Source: Chaetoceros tenuissimus (taxonomy: Eukaryota > Bacillariophyta > Thalassiosirophyceae > Chaetocerotales > Chaetocerotaceae). Taken from it: a DNA stretch of 64,000 nt. Positions 42,187-52,073 of this stretch are shown piece after piece. Below the pieces are notes generated by a model. The model searched no databases. It was given only the letters and a program-made list of their open reading frames with translations, and was not told the origin of the DNA. The position numbers and the translations under genes are program-made. How positions within the stretch are numbered: the first letter of the stretch is position 1; the number at the start of each line of letters is the position of its first letter. The stretch spans positions 156,317 through 220,316 of the forward strand of contig BLLK01000072.1 in assembly GCA_021927905.1 (NCBI GenBank), read 5' to 3'.

Positions 42187-43881
42187 TCATGATCCGGTAT
42201 AGGAATGACAGATGATCAAGCTATAAAATTTCCGTTGCTTAAGTATCCAGTGACAGAAGGACTGTCCTACCTCATGAGCAGGACCCAACCAACGGCAGAT
42301 CTTCTTACTTTTGGAGTCCTCATCAAAGTAGTAACACCACTGAAACCAACCAAATGAAACATATTCTGAGATATCCGGAGTGTAGTGCATAATCATTTCG
42401 TACGGCGTTCTCCCCTGGAGATCGAACCGTCCGGTTGCCAGAAGTGATAAGAGGTCAGCAGTATACTCATAACAAAAGCACCAAAGGCGAATAGGTGTAT
42501 CAGTACTCATCATAATCTTTCTAGCATATTTCTTGACTTCTCCAATAGCCAGCTCAGCCCTATTCTGCCATGGAGAGTGTGGCTCAGTGAAGGTCTGGTA
42601 AACTCCGAATTTCCTCATCAATCTCTTGAAGAGTCCATCCTTGAAGTTACCATGGTTATCAGAGTGCAAACTATACGGCAGACCTACAATGTGCAAGAAG
42701 TACCTAAGAGTCCTACCAGTAGTTTCAGAAGTCTCATTTTCACATGGAAAAAACTTATAGAAACCAAGTCCATTAGTATAGATGACTCCTCCTTTGTATC
42801 CACGAATCGAAGTAACATTGACCTTAAGATAGTCACAATAAAATTTGCCGAAGATTCTAGACAATTGTTTATATCGGAGCTGAGCCTTGTCAGTCTTGAA
42901 ACGCCGAGAGAGAGCACCAGTAGTTCTAATGAATTTCGAAGTGGTTGCCTGTAAAGTTCTCTGGGCAGTCTTCAAGCTGATCTTGAGCAACCGTGCCAAC
43001 TCCTCAGGACTGATACTTTCTTTGCTCTTATACGAATTCATCGCTTGTAATGACTTAAAGGTATCCTCATGTGGATGGAATACAGAAGTTGATTGCACAG
43101 CAGATAGCAGATGCAGTGACATGAGAGAAGATCCAACTGGATCATCTTGCACTGAATCAATGATACTGGATGAAGTAGAGAATACAGATCTTGGCTGAGA
43201 GAAGTTACCACCAGGAATACTAGGATCCCAAGGGAACTTAGCTGACATGACAAGTCTTGGACAGATATGAATTTCATCAGCAGTAGGACGACGAATAGGA
43301 ATGAACGGCAGTGCCCCATCATATTCTACAGGAATCACGGTACCACAGGGAAAACTTATGGTTTGTGCATGCGGATCAGAGTAATATCGCTTAGGTCTCG
43401 TATCAACCCTTACATCAGACTCTTCCGCCTGTATCGGATTCATCAAAGAGTCATCCATCCTATCACCAAGGTATATTGAGTTATTGCATTCAATGATGTA
43501 TGTCTTGCTATCATCAGTATCATAAGCGTAGAGCACATTTGCAATGGGTAAATCTGGGATGGTTCCAAGTGAAGCGCTGAATCCACCAGCAGTAACAAAC
43601 TTGTCAACAACAAATTCTTCGACAAAGGCATGTTTTCCAGCACAATTTGTATCTGCCCATGAGTCGATACCAAGTCTCGTACCACGCTGATGTTCATTTG
43701 CAGTCAAAGTAGGATGCACAAAGGATTCAATATCAAAGGATGATCTAGTTGCAGAGATGGTAGTTGTAATGAACACTCTAATTGCATAAGTTGGAGTACA
43801 AGTGGAACGAAGCAATAGTCCCTGAAACAGTCTACGGGACAAGAGAAATAGGCCAGCCATCAGTAACAACTGGCATACCAT
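42187..43881 (-). CDS. Protease and integrase region of the minus-strand Copia pol (broken)
   Basis: 564 codons. An aspartic protease-like site LGIDSWADTNCAGKH appears near 43,660. The integrase core shows the first Asp in FYCDYLKVNV, the second in YSLHSDNHGNFKD and the Glu in SPWQNRAELAIGEV, so the DDE triad is intact. The frame follows the gag frame directly, separated only by TGA at 43,882-43,884. Its end is frameshifted relative to the RT frame. Confidence 0.8.
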   Translation of the reverse strand: MVCQLLLMAGLFLLSRRLFQGLLLRSTCTPTYAIRVFITTTISATRSSFDIESFVHPTLTANEHQRGTRLGIDSWADTNCAGKHAFVEEFVVDKFVTAGGFSASLGTIPDLPIANVLYAYDTDDSKTYIIECNNSIYLGDRMDDSLMNPIQAEESDVRVDTRPKRYYSDPHAQTISFPCGTVIPVEYDGALPFIPIRRPTADEIHICPRLVMSAKFPWDPSIPGGNFSQPRSVFSTSSSIIDSVQDDPVGSSLMSLHLLSAVQSTSVFHPHEDTFKSLQAMNSYKSKESISPEELARLLKISLKTAQRTLQATTSKFIRTTGALSRRFKTDKAQLRYKQLSRIFGKFYCDYLKVNVTSIRGYKGGVIYTNGLGFYKFFPCENETSETTGRTLRYFLHIVGLPYSLHSDNHGNFKDGLFKRLMRKFGVYQTFTEPHSPWQNRAELAIGEVKKYARKIMMSTDTPIRLWCFCYEYTADLLSLLATGRFDLQGRTPYEMIMHYTPDISEYVSFGWFQWCYYFDEDSKSKKICRWLGPAHEVGQSFCHWILKQRKFYSLIICHSYTGS

Positions 43882-45644
43882 TCAGGAGATTCTATTACTG
43901 TTCGCGTCATACACATGACCTTGATATGATCGACCATTGACAGTGGAAATAATACTAGAAGCATCACCAGTACCTCCCCTTGATGCAGGCGAGCCAAAAG
44001 CTTGACCTGCATTATTGGTAGTGATGGTTCCAGGAATAGGAGGAGCAGCTGGCGGAGGCGGTGGTGGTGGTGGAAGTGGTGTACCAGCACCAGGGTTCTG
44101 TACCTGCTGGAACTGTCTAATATTCATTTGAGACTGAATCGCAGCAATAATGCTTGGAGAAGGAATGGCATAACCGTCACCATTTACAGTAAAGCCATCA
44201 GGTGGTGTACGGCCATCTTTCCACCCATTATCAATTTTCGCTTGTTGTACAGCAGCCTTCTGCATTTTGGACATCTTGGAAAACATCTCTTGAGGGTAGT
44301 TCCTAGCCTCTGCAGTAAAGTTAGGAAGACCTGGGGAATTGTGGTAAGGATTGTTATTGTGGTAAGAGCCTCTACCTCTACCACGTCCACGACCACGACC
44401 TCTACCACCTCCTCTTCCAAATCGTCCACCACGTCCTCTGCCTCTACCTCCTGTATCAACATTATTGATTCGTCTATTGTCGGTATGTGATCCATCTCCT
44501 ATCAAAGTACGGTATTGTTGAAGTTTAGACGAGAACAAATTGTAATAGGTGTCGAAATCTTCTGGTCCTTGGATGGCATCCCATGCCTGCTTTGCATCCA
44601 CGTGGTATCTGACCGCAGTTGCATTCTTCAATCCCTGACAGAAGGCCTGGATCTGCTGGTGATCATTCAAAGCATACTGGGCACCACCATTTGCTAAGTC
44701 ATTAAAACACTGTGTCATACGATTATAATAATCTTCCATTTTGAAGCGCATCTTATCTCCAGAGTAATTCAGTTTAGTCAAGTCTGTTGCAGCTTGAGCT
44801 GCTTTGTTTTGAAGGTGTGTAGCATTTGCAAAGTGGTTAACAAAAGCGAAGTGCAAATTAAAGCCTTGATGACAAGGTTGAAACTGTTTCACAAGGTTTG
44901 CTCCATGCCCTGTTGTTCCAATGTACTGGAGGTACAGTCCAAAGAGAGTCTTGGAATCTTCTTGGAATTTCGAGCCTCTTCTGGACAAACATGCTCTCAA
45001 CTTCAACTTTCGAGTTGGATGGATGTCATTGAAGTTTCCATCAGCTTGACGAATAATATAATCGATAGATACACCATGTACACCTTTTATACGTGAGATG
45101 ACAACTTTCGAGTTGGATGAATATCATTGAAGTTTCCATCAGCTTGACGAATAATGTAATCAATAGATACACCATATACACCTTTTGTACGTGAGACGAC
45201 AGTTAGAAATTTTGCCATAAAATCATCATAATTGTCTGTAGTAAATTTTGGCACATCGATATCTGGTAGAGTTGCGGCATCGTCATTATCTTTATCTTGT
45301 AATGCTTGGTCACGATAAGTCTGCATGAGAGCTAACTGGGCTTGATCCAAAGCAGCAAGACCTGCGGCATCATAAAGAGCATTACAACTTGCTCTGTCTT
45401 TAAGGGTGAAAGACAATGCCTTAAGATTAGCAGCCAAAGCAGGTCCATACACGATACGCTGAGCAGCAGCGCGACCAGAGTTGGAAGAATGGACTTGTGA
45501 AATGAATCTATCAATGTCTTCTTCTGAGATTGTCATCAATCGTCTAAATGTTGGAATATAAGCAATCAATTCTGTGCGAGCTCTAGCAACAGCTATACCT
45601 AGAATATTCTGCACAAATGCAGTGAAAGTTGGAATATCATCCAT
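43882..45644 (-). pseudogene. gag of the minus-strand Copia, split by a 98-bp duplication
   Basis: The N-terminal frame (45,644-45,087) begins MDDIPTFTAFVQNILG and runs to FNDIHPTRKL before leaving frame. The C-terminal frame (45,006-43,882) continues KLRACLSRRGSKFQEDSKTL through YIGTTGHGANLV and an Arg/Gly-rich RGG-type tract to a TGA. The break is a tandem duplication of 98 bp (45,005-45,102 and 45,103-45,200). No CCHC knuckle is seen; the RGG tract may replace it for RNA binding. Confidence 0.75.
45005..45200. repeat. 98-bp tandem duplication within gag
   Basis: Two adjacent copies beginning aactttcgagttggatg, with about eight differences between them. Because 98 is not a multiple of three, the duplication shifts the gag frame. 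Confidence 0.8.
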
Positions 45645-46034
45645 TCTATTTGTTTGGAAAATTTGGAAAATTTTATTAGCAAAATATCTTTATTTCATTC
45701 CATAGGAATGCTCACACGGTTACTTCTGCTGAGCTCCCAACCATAACTCCAGTTGATCAGACTGAGTTCTAAAATATTGGTTGGGCTCTCTATAAACATA
45801 AGGTTTAAATAGAGAGGTTCTTTCCATCCGTGAGCCGAGGTGTACTATATTGTATAACACAAGTACTTTCCATTATCTGATTTCACATTTGGACCTCGTT
45901 TTATGTTTCACCAGTTTGTGTACCTTTATTGCAGAGGCCGAAGCAGCATGCAAGGTATAATCACACCAAACTGTCACTTGTCAAACAAATATTTACTTAC
46001 TTAAATTTCTTTCTTGGTTAGAGCTATTGGGACT

Positions 46035-46184
46035 TGATAAACTGAAAAGATATAGTTGTTACGTATCAAAATAGTATTTATCTTATTGTGTGAATATGTA
46101 AAGTATTCGTTTGTCATGTGAAAAGATACTCAAGTAGTGTTCGGGTTCTCAAAATCTACCAACCTAACAGTGGGATTTTCTCAC
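46035..46184 (-). repeat. 5' LTR of the minus-strand Copia
   Basis: About 150 bp, diverged from the left LTR by many substitutions and small indels. The outer end ttttctca is followed by the putative target duplicate ctacc at 46,185-46,189. Confidence 0.65.
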
Positions 46185-46291
46185 TACCAACTCTGGCCTT
46201 GAGCATCAGGGCATATGAAGAGATTCAAGCGCTCATATGGGATGTAAGAGAGGGAATTCTGTAGGAAGAGGAGGCGCCAACAGCAAACTAC

Positions 46292-46661
46292 GTGGACAAA
46301 GTAGAAGGATTGACAGCAAAGAGATTTAGAATTTCCTCCAAAGGCCATGAGGAAAAGGTTGGAAAGGAAACATTAGCAGAGGAAACTAGAAGAGTTTGTA
46401 AAGAAATAATTGCAGAGGCCAAAAACTATGACAAAGATGTAGCAATTACAACCTGGGAGGAACCAGGTGTTGAATTTAACTTACAGACAATCAAAGATCT
46501 AAGCAATGATGTGCTGTGCAAAGTATTACAATGCAGAATGGAAGGACCGTTGAAAGGAGAGTGCAGGGTAATTGGAATAAGAATTGTCACAAAACTCATG
46601 GCTGAAGAATTTACTAAGCAGTGGAGTGTTGCGAATTGGCGGAACAAAAGACAGAATATTA
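46292..46661 (+). pseudogene. LINE-like ORF1, first part
   Basis: Residues YVDKVEGLTAKRFRI through WSVANWRNKRQNI. At 46,662 the frame runs into the TIR element, adding about 30 foreign residues (FLFGIRKTYEGKYG and so on) before a stop at 46,753. The frame continues naturally at 48,001. Lys/Glu-rich and probably nucleic-acid binding; no family is firmly recognised. Confidence 0.6.
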
Positions 46662-46747
46662 CCTTTCTGTTCGGGATAAGAAAAACATACGAGGGCAAGT
46701 ACGGTGTCAAATGGTGTCAATCATGTAGAAATGTAAGACATTGGCAC
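46662..46747 (+). repeat. Left 86-bp terminal inverted repeat
   Basis: Reverse complement of 47,913-47,998 with a single mismatch (catgtagaaa against cacgtagaaa). Confidence 0.9.
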
Positions 46748-47912
46748 AGCTAAATAGTTCATAAAATAAAACAAAAGTCAAAAGAAAGAGGAAGAATGTC
46801 CGAAGATTTTTACTTCCCCATTCAACCGCCCATTCAAAGCAACTAATTCAACTCAAATGCACTACTTTCACACCCCTCCGCTTCATAACTACAATAGATA
46901 TCTTGGCGGTCAAAGCAGATATAGATTCGATATAGTCATACAGACAAGAGTGCGTTTAGACCGCCAGGCTTTAGGACCTCTAGGAGTAGATATTGGGCAT
47001 GCCACCGTTTTCCGGATAGGTTGGAAGCGAGTGTAAGATAGTTTCCTATTGCATAGATGCAGTAGTAATGTAGTTTTCCTTTTGTAAAGTTCACAATATA
47101 AAGTAATAATTATGTATTGATAGTAATGTGTTGATACAAAAGTAATCTTATTTTAATTGTCTCCAATATTCGTTACTACTACCATCAACAATAGTTGAAT
47201 CAGCGAGAAAATTGCCCATTTATGGATCAGAATTCTTCTCTATGCTTGTTCCTTCCATGCCAATTCATGTGTTATAAATCAGCTGATCATTTATTTATTG
47301 CTATTGACTTACATTCCATTTGTTATCAGTATCCTTCATGTTTTTCGTTTTCTTCCGAGCTTTATGTAAATGTTGTTATGAACCAATGTAATGATGAATG
47401 AAGTAGGGTAAAGTCTCTCACAGTGAGGCTGATATTTATCAACTCTAAATACAATTGAAGTAAACATACAGTCCTTCTTTGTAGAAACGTTGTGTACTAT
47501 TAGCTATCAAATTGTTCTTCTCCGGCTTGTGTTTTCTAGTTCTAAAGCAAGGATTTAGGGTTTAGGGTTCTTTCACAGAATTACACACAAGCAAGAAGAA
47601 TTAGCAATGTTTTGTAGTACATATTTATAAATAGATATATTATACAAAAGTAATTTGATCAATATTGTTTACATAGTGGGTTTTTCAGAAGTATATGTCA
47701 GGATTAATCTTTTTCAATTTTTTCTAGGTGTTAGAAAAGTGATTGTTTTGATAGTGCAGATACCAAAAATGACATATTTCGACAATTCGACATACCAATC
47801 ACCTCACCCAGTGAGTGTACTTGAGAGCTGTATCAAGGTTCAATCATCAACCTCAACGTGGAGGTAGTGGCGGAAGTTCAAAGTTGGAAAATTGCATGTT
47901 TGTTGTAGGATA

Positions 47913-47998
47913 GTGCCAATGTCTTACATTTCTACGTGATTGACACCATTTGACACCGTACTTGCCCTCGTATGTTTTTCTTATCCCGAACAGAAAGG
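47913..47998 (-). repeat. Right 86-bp terminal inverted repeat
   Basis: Mirrors the left repeat and is followed by TA and the resumed ORF1 frame of the host element. Confidence 0.9.
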
Positions 47999-48000
47999 TA

Positions 48001-48994
48001 CACTCAGAGAAGCTGAATCTCAGGTTAGCAAGCAAGCAGTGGCAATTGGATACATGCATGGGACAACTCCAAGTGGAGATTATAGAACCTTAAAAAGAGA
48101 AATCTACAAGGACACAAAGGGAACATAGGTTGTGAATATTCCAAATGTTAGTGGAAAAATCTGGGAAATTGCAAACAAAGAGACCTTGAAGGATGGAAGC
48201 AGGTTTGAGTCTGCTCATAAACAAAAGAAATGGGCATGGGAGGCACTAGTAGTGTATGTCAATAACAAGGATAAATTCAAGGAGGCCAAGAAGTGCATTA
48301 CAGAAAAATATTGCACTAAAGTGGAAACGACTGATGGCTCAGCAGTAAGATTTGTGCCCTTCATCTTTGGCAAGAAAGATCAAGAGACTGGAAAGGTGCT
48401 AGATCAGAAGTTGTATCAGATGCACTGTGCACTTAAAGCAACAGAGGTTGAATTGAAGCTATCCATGAGAAGAAGGATTACTTGGGCAGGCAAAACATTG
48501 AACAGATTCTACACCAGATGAAAGACCCAGAAGGCAATCACATTTTCAAACATACGGCAAGAACTTTTTCAAAATATTTCAATGATGAAAAATATTCCAT
48601 CGTATGTAGCTTCAATATGGTGACACAGGCAAGAAAAGCCGTGGCGGAACTAAAGACCAACCTACACGATCTATGTGAGCCAGGAGAAAACATTTTTCAG
48701 CATTTTACAAATGTGCAGAAAGGATTATTGGACTTGGAAACAGCCAAAAGAAATAGGGAAGAAGAGGAATTTGATGATGAGGATGCCAAGACTTATTTTG
48801 ATCAAGAGCCAAAGAACTTTGAAAAAGAGAAGGAAGAACTACCAATGGATATCCTATATGTCTTTGGAGAAGGGGATAACATTAGCGAAGACTCTGATGG
48901 TATCACCATTGAATCAGGACAAACATGTATCCCATCAATTCTAAGAAACAGTCCAAATAAGAGATCTGATGAATCAGTATATTCACAGATGTAA
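48001..48994 (+). pseudogene. LINE-like ORF1, second part
   Basis: Continues the frame of 46,292-46,661: SKQAVAIGYMHGTTPSGDYR, an in-frame TAG at about 48,126, then VSGKIWEIANKETLKDGSRF and KQKKWAWEALVVYVNNKDKF. A frameshift near 48,490 follows, then QILHQMKDPEGNHIFKHTAR and an acidic tail (EEEEFDDEDAKTYFDQEP) up to 48,994. Two breaks make it non-functional. Confidence 0.6.
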
Positions 48995-49339
48995 GAGATT
49001 ACAACAGGTTCAGCAAAATCCCAGATGTGTTGAAGACCAAAAGGGGCAGAGTATTTTATTGAAAGTGAGAGATTTGAAAACTGGTACAAACAGAATGAGA
49101 CGGCTTTCAAAATACTCATCACATCACACAACTCAATGAAGACTAGAACTCACGTAATCGTGAAAAACTTGAGACGTTGGGAAAAAAAAAAGCCAGAGGT
49201 GCTGCGGCAGGGGCATCCGGACAGAATACTTAAAGGAAATTCAGAGACAACTGGTGACAGCTCAAACCAGGGGTTGAAGAGGCGGAGGAGAAAGGCAGAG
49301 GAGGGAGCAGACACAACTGGTGTATGGACTGGAGAATAG

Positions 49340-50235
49340 TTATAGGTAATTGGAATACTTTACCAAAGGCTAACACAACAAGACAACAACACAAATGGGA
49401 TAAGCACCTGGCTATTCATAAAAATATGAACCAGATATACTTTGTGGGTTGGAGCATAACAGAATTATTCACAAACTGAACAGATATGAACATCCTAAGG
49501 AGAAAATGGGAAAGATGGGGGGTAGAACAATATGCAGGTTCTTGAGCATAAAGGGAAACTTCAACTCGTCATATATTGAAGGAGGCAGAGGCATTGTAAC
49601 TCACAGGAAAGCTTGCACACATACCTTAATGGCTGAAGAAGATGAGAATGGGCTAGTAAGATGGATTTTGGTCACATAACAAGGAAAGAAGGAAAGAACG
49701 GTTATGATTGTTAGCTTATACAGACCAACTGATAAACAAGCAGCGGCAGAATATCAACATCAAAAGAGCTGCATAGATAGACCAAGTAAAGTTGGACTAG
49801 GACACGTAGCGCTGTGGTTCAAGGATCTTCAGAAACTGATAGTGACTTTAACTGCAATTTGAATGACGAAGATGGAAAAGTAAATGAATTTATGCATGAA
49901 AATGGCCTTAGGGAAATGCTACTTGAAAGATATGGAAGAGGTCCAGCAACGCACATAAATGGATACACTACTATAGACGGAGTATATGCAACAGAGGGAA
50001 TCAAAATTTGTCAAGGAGTATACATTGATAAAGAAATTGTACCAAGTGACCACAAATGGCTGTGGATTGACAAATCAGAGAAAAAATTCCTTAGTAAGAA
50101 CAGAGATGACTGTATGCCTTCAATTACAAGGCAAGCTACTTCCAAAATTCCTTCTGTCAGAAACAAATTTAACCAATTGCTAGAGGAACAGGTCAAGAAG
50201 CATAAGCTCCTAGAGAAAATTCAAAGTGTGCATGA
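49340..50235 (+). pseudogene. LINE-like apurinic-type endonuclease fragment
   Basis: Pieces in at least three frames. They read VIGNWNTLPKANTTRQQHKW, YIEGGRGIVTHRKACTHTLM, VMIVSLYRPTDKQAA, MHENGLREMLLERYGRGPAT and EIVPSDHKWLWIDKSEKKFL. The order and motifs fit the endonuclease/exonuclease/phosphatase fold of LINE ORF2 proteins. It is followed by PSVRNKFNQLLEEQVKKHKL and then Copia sequence. Several stops and frameshifts. Confidence 0.65.
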
Positions 50236-50257
50236 AGGAGGGCTAGAAAAAAGATTT

Positions 50258-50755
50258 CTGAAAATTGGAGTTACCCTAGCATGGTAGGTATGCTTCTTTA
50301 TTTAAGTAACAATACTTGACCTGACATCACTGTTGCTGTATTGCAAGTTGCTTGCTTTACTCATAGTCCAAAACAATCCCATTTATCTGCCATAAAGAGA
50401 ATCATTTGCTACCTGAAAGAGACCATCAACAATGACACTATTCTTTAAGTTATCTGTAGATGCAAAATTCTGTTGATTATACAAAATAGATCCACCTGAT
50501 TTGACCTCTTCAGTTTGTTCTCAGGCTGGTTACATCATCAAATTCTGTGGATATCAACTCATCTTGAAATCTCAACTCATAGATTGCATCTGCCTCAGCA
50601 CTGCTGAAGCAGAATACTACACTCTAAGTCAAGCAGCACACTTTAAGGTAGCTCTAATCACAATTCACAAGCTAGCAGATAATCTAAGTGTGAAGGAAAA
50701 GAAGAATGGGAAACCATTCCCTTTTGCTGAAAGATTGACAGGTGTATGGCATTAA
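50258..50755 (+). pseudogene. Copia RT end and RNase H fragment
   Basis: Reads YPSMVGMLLYLSNNT, a stop, then PDITVAVLQVACFTHSPKQS and AIKRIICYLKETINNDTI. After another break come SQAGYIIKFCGYQLILKSQL and CICLSTAEAEYYTLSQAAHF. These are the C-terminal RT and RNase H of a Copia pol, degenerate. Placed upstream of, not after, the RT fragment at 50,900, so the order is scrambled. Confidence 0.75.
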
Positions 50756-50879
50756 CAGTGCTAGACAATGGCAAAATAAATAAAGCATCTCCTCACTTGT
50801 TTGCTAAGATTCTAAGAAAGCTCATGACTAGGAGAATTATGCAAGAATGCAAGAAGAAATAGACAGAATGATAAAGAAT

Positions 50880-51305
50880 GAGATCTTTGAGATGGGATCC
50901 CTTGACATCTGATGAATTCCTCAGTTTGTCTGGTCTCTTCAATATAAAACATTTCCAGCAGGAGAGATCTATAGACACAGGTCTAGACTTTGTCAGAAAA
51001 AAGGAGTTGATTATAGAGAAACTTACTCTCAAGTAATATCTTGGACAACTGTTAGAGTTCTACTAATACTTTCTGTTCTTCTCAATCTCAAAACTTAGGC
51101 ATTTCTACAAGCTGATAGACTCTGTATTTGCAAATTCCAGATGGATACAAGCCAAAACTCAAAAATTCAGTTTAAAACTCAAAAAGAATCTATATGGTTC
51201 AAAACAAGTGAGCCACAACTGGCACTATCTTTTGAAAGCAGGATTGATCAAGCTTTCATTTAAACAATCAGATTATGAACCATGTCTTTTCCTCAGTTGA
51301 TGAGA
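50880..51305 (+). pseudogene. Copia RT fragment
   Basis: Pieces FPAGEIYRHRSRLCQKKGVD, YRETYSQVISWTTVRVLLIL, then KLKKNLYGSKQVSHNWHYLL and SFKQSDYEPCLFL, in different frames. They match the finger and palm region of Copia RT but lack the YVDD box. Strongly decayed. Confidence 0.75.
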
Positions 51306-51837
51306 CAACACAAATATCAACAACCATATCAGTAAGCTCAAGAAACTGGGTTTCCAACTCACAGAAGAGGGAAATTTCCATGTACTACTCTAAACTAGAG
51401 AGATATCACTATGAATAGGTGCTGAAACACTTGTTATTATTAGATAGATTCTAAAACTATAAGATACTCTGAAAGATCAAATTAAGGTGAAAACATAAAG
51501 ATATTGAGAACCCAAAGCCTACTTTGAGAGTGAGAACACTATGTACATAACCATATTAGGTGAAAAGATAGACCTTTGCCCTAACCGATACAATGCAATG
51601 ATAGCACAAAAAAAGTGTAAAATACCCCAGAAAAGACCTGGTCGGAGGTACAACTGCAAAGAGAAGGACCTATGCTTGCAATTGCATCATTGTCATTTCT
51701 GATGCTGCTTGTATTGAGCATATACTTACTTTAGTAATCTGTCACTGTAAACTGTGTGGCTTCAAATAATGATCTATATCAGTACAGCAAAGATGTAGTA
51801 TCCACTATGATCCTGATATTTTCCTTGATATACTTGC
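51306..51837. other. Repetitive debris, no gene
   Basis: AT-rich sequence without a coding frame longer than chance. The stretch around 51,490-51,540 weakly resembles the LTR of the minus-strand Copia, but not enough to call. Confidence 0.3.
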
Positions 51838-51911
51838 TGACGAGTGTCCAATATAGTGAGCAGAGATCCGATGGTTATAACGGACAGGGGTTTGGACTCA
51901 TAACCCCAACG
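51838..51911 (+). repeat. Left 74-bp terminal repeat of the outer Copia
   Basis: About 90% identical to 62,790-62,863. It starts TGACGAGTGTC and ends in ccccaac followed by G (CA in the right copy). It contains the hairpin ggggtt/aacccc around tggactcat. Unusually short for an LTR. Confidence 0.7.
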
Positions 51912-52073
51912 GACATACAAGAGAAAAGTAAAGGACTTCTGCCATACATTAACAGATAGGTCTGCCATCTACACGGAGACTATGAAAAGGTAGTGATGAG
52001 TTTCTTGACTTTTACAACATATTCATTACAAACAGGGATAAGTTGGTGGAGAAGAAATTGACAGCGATCACAG

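Larger units (their letters stand above)
39445..46184 (-). mobile_element. Older minus-strand Copia retrotransposon with LTRs
   Basis: Full gag-protease-integrase-RT-RNase H order on the minus strand, bounded by similar LTRs at 39,445-39,603 and 46,035-46,184. On the minus strand the LTR begins TGAGAAAATCCCACTG, and the purine tract gaggagag sits just before the 3' LTR. The 5-bp sequence ctacc directly abuts both outer ends (39,440-39,444 and 46,185-46,189), as a target duplication would. The two LTRs differ at many positions and the coding frames carry stops, so the insertion is old. The exact LTR edge on the TTGATAA side is uncertain by a few bases. The flanks belong to different elements. 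Confidence 0.75.
46662..47998. mobile_element. 1,337-bp TIR element with TA target duplication
   Basis: Terminal inverted repeats of 86 bp (46,662-46,747 and 47,913-47,998) with one mismatch, each starting CCTTTCTGTTCGGGATAAG. The element is flanked by TA at 46,660-46,661 and 47,999-48,000. Removing it with one TA joins N-I at 46,660 to TLREAESQVSKQA after 48,000 in the same frame, so the ends are exact. The interior has no transposase-like frame, so it is non-autonomous. TA duplication points to the Tc1/mariner superfamily, but the unusual end sequence leaves this open. Confidence 0.85.
46190..50260 (+). mobile_element. Broken LINE-like element (ORF1 and endonuclease parts)
   Basis: An ORF1-like frame runs from about 46,190 (LSIRAYEEIQALIWDVREGI). 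It is interrupted by a TIR element at 46,662 and resumes at 48,001, continuing to about 48,994 with one in-frame stop and one frameshift. Downstream, 49,340-50,235 reads as an apurinic-type endonuclease in pieces. These include VIGNWNTLPK, GGRGIVTHRK, VMIVSLYRPT, GRGPATHING and VPSDHKWLWIDKS; the last corresponds to the conserved SDH motif of the family. No reverse transcriptase remains; the 3' end is replaced by Copia debris at about 50,240-50,260. Confidence 0.65.

Noticed and set aside
46662-46753. Residues FLFGIRKTYEGKYG as part of the LINE-like ORF1
   Set aside because: They come from the terminal inverted repeat of the inserted element; the same residues occur inverted at 47,913-47,998 and the true frame resumes at 48,001.
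51490-51540. Inverted copy of the minus-strand Copia LTR
   Set aside because: Only short blocks such as ttgagaaccc match; similarity is too low to separate from AT-rich chance.
51862-51914. Possible tRNA-Met gene (ggttataacgg ... ggactcataacccc)
   Set aside because: An anticodon-arm-like stretch is visible, but no proper acceptor and T arms can be folded. It is repeated at 62,814-62,866 as part of the terminal repeat of a retroelement.
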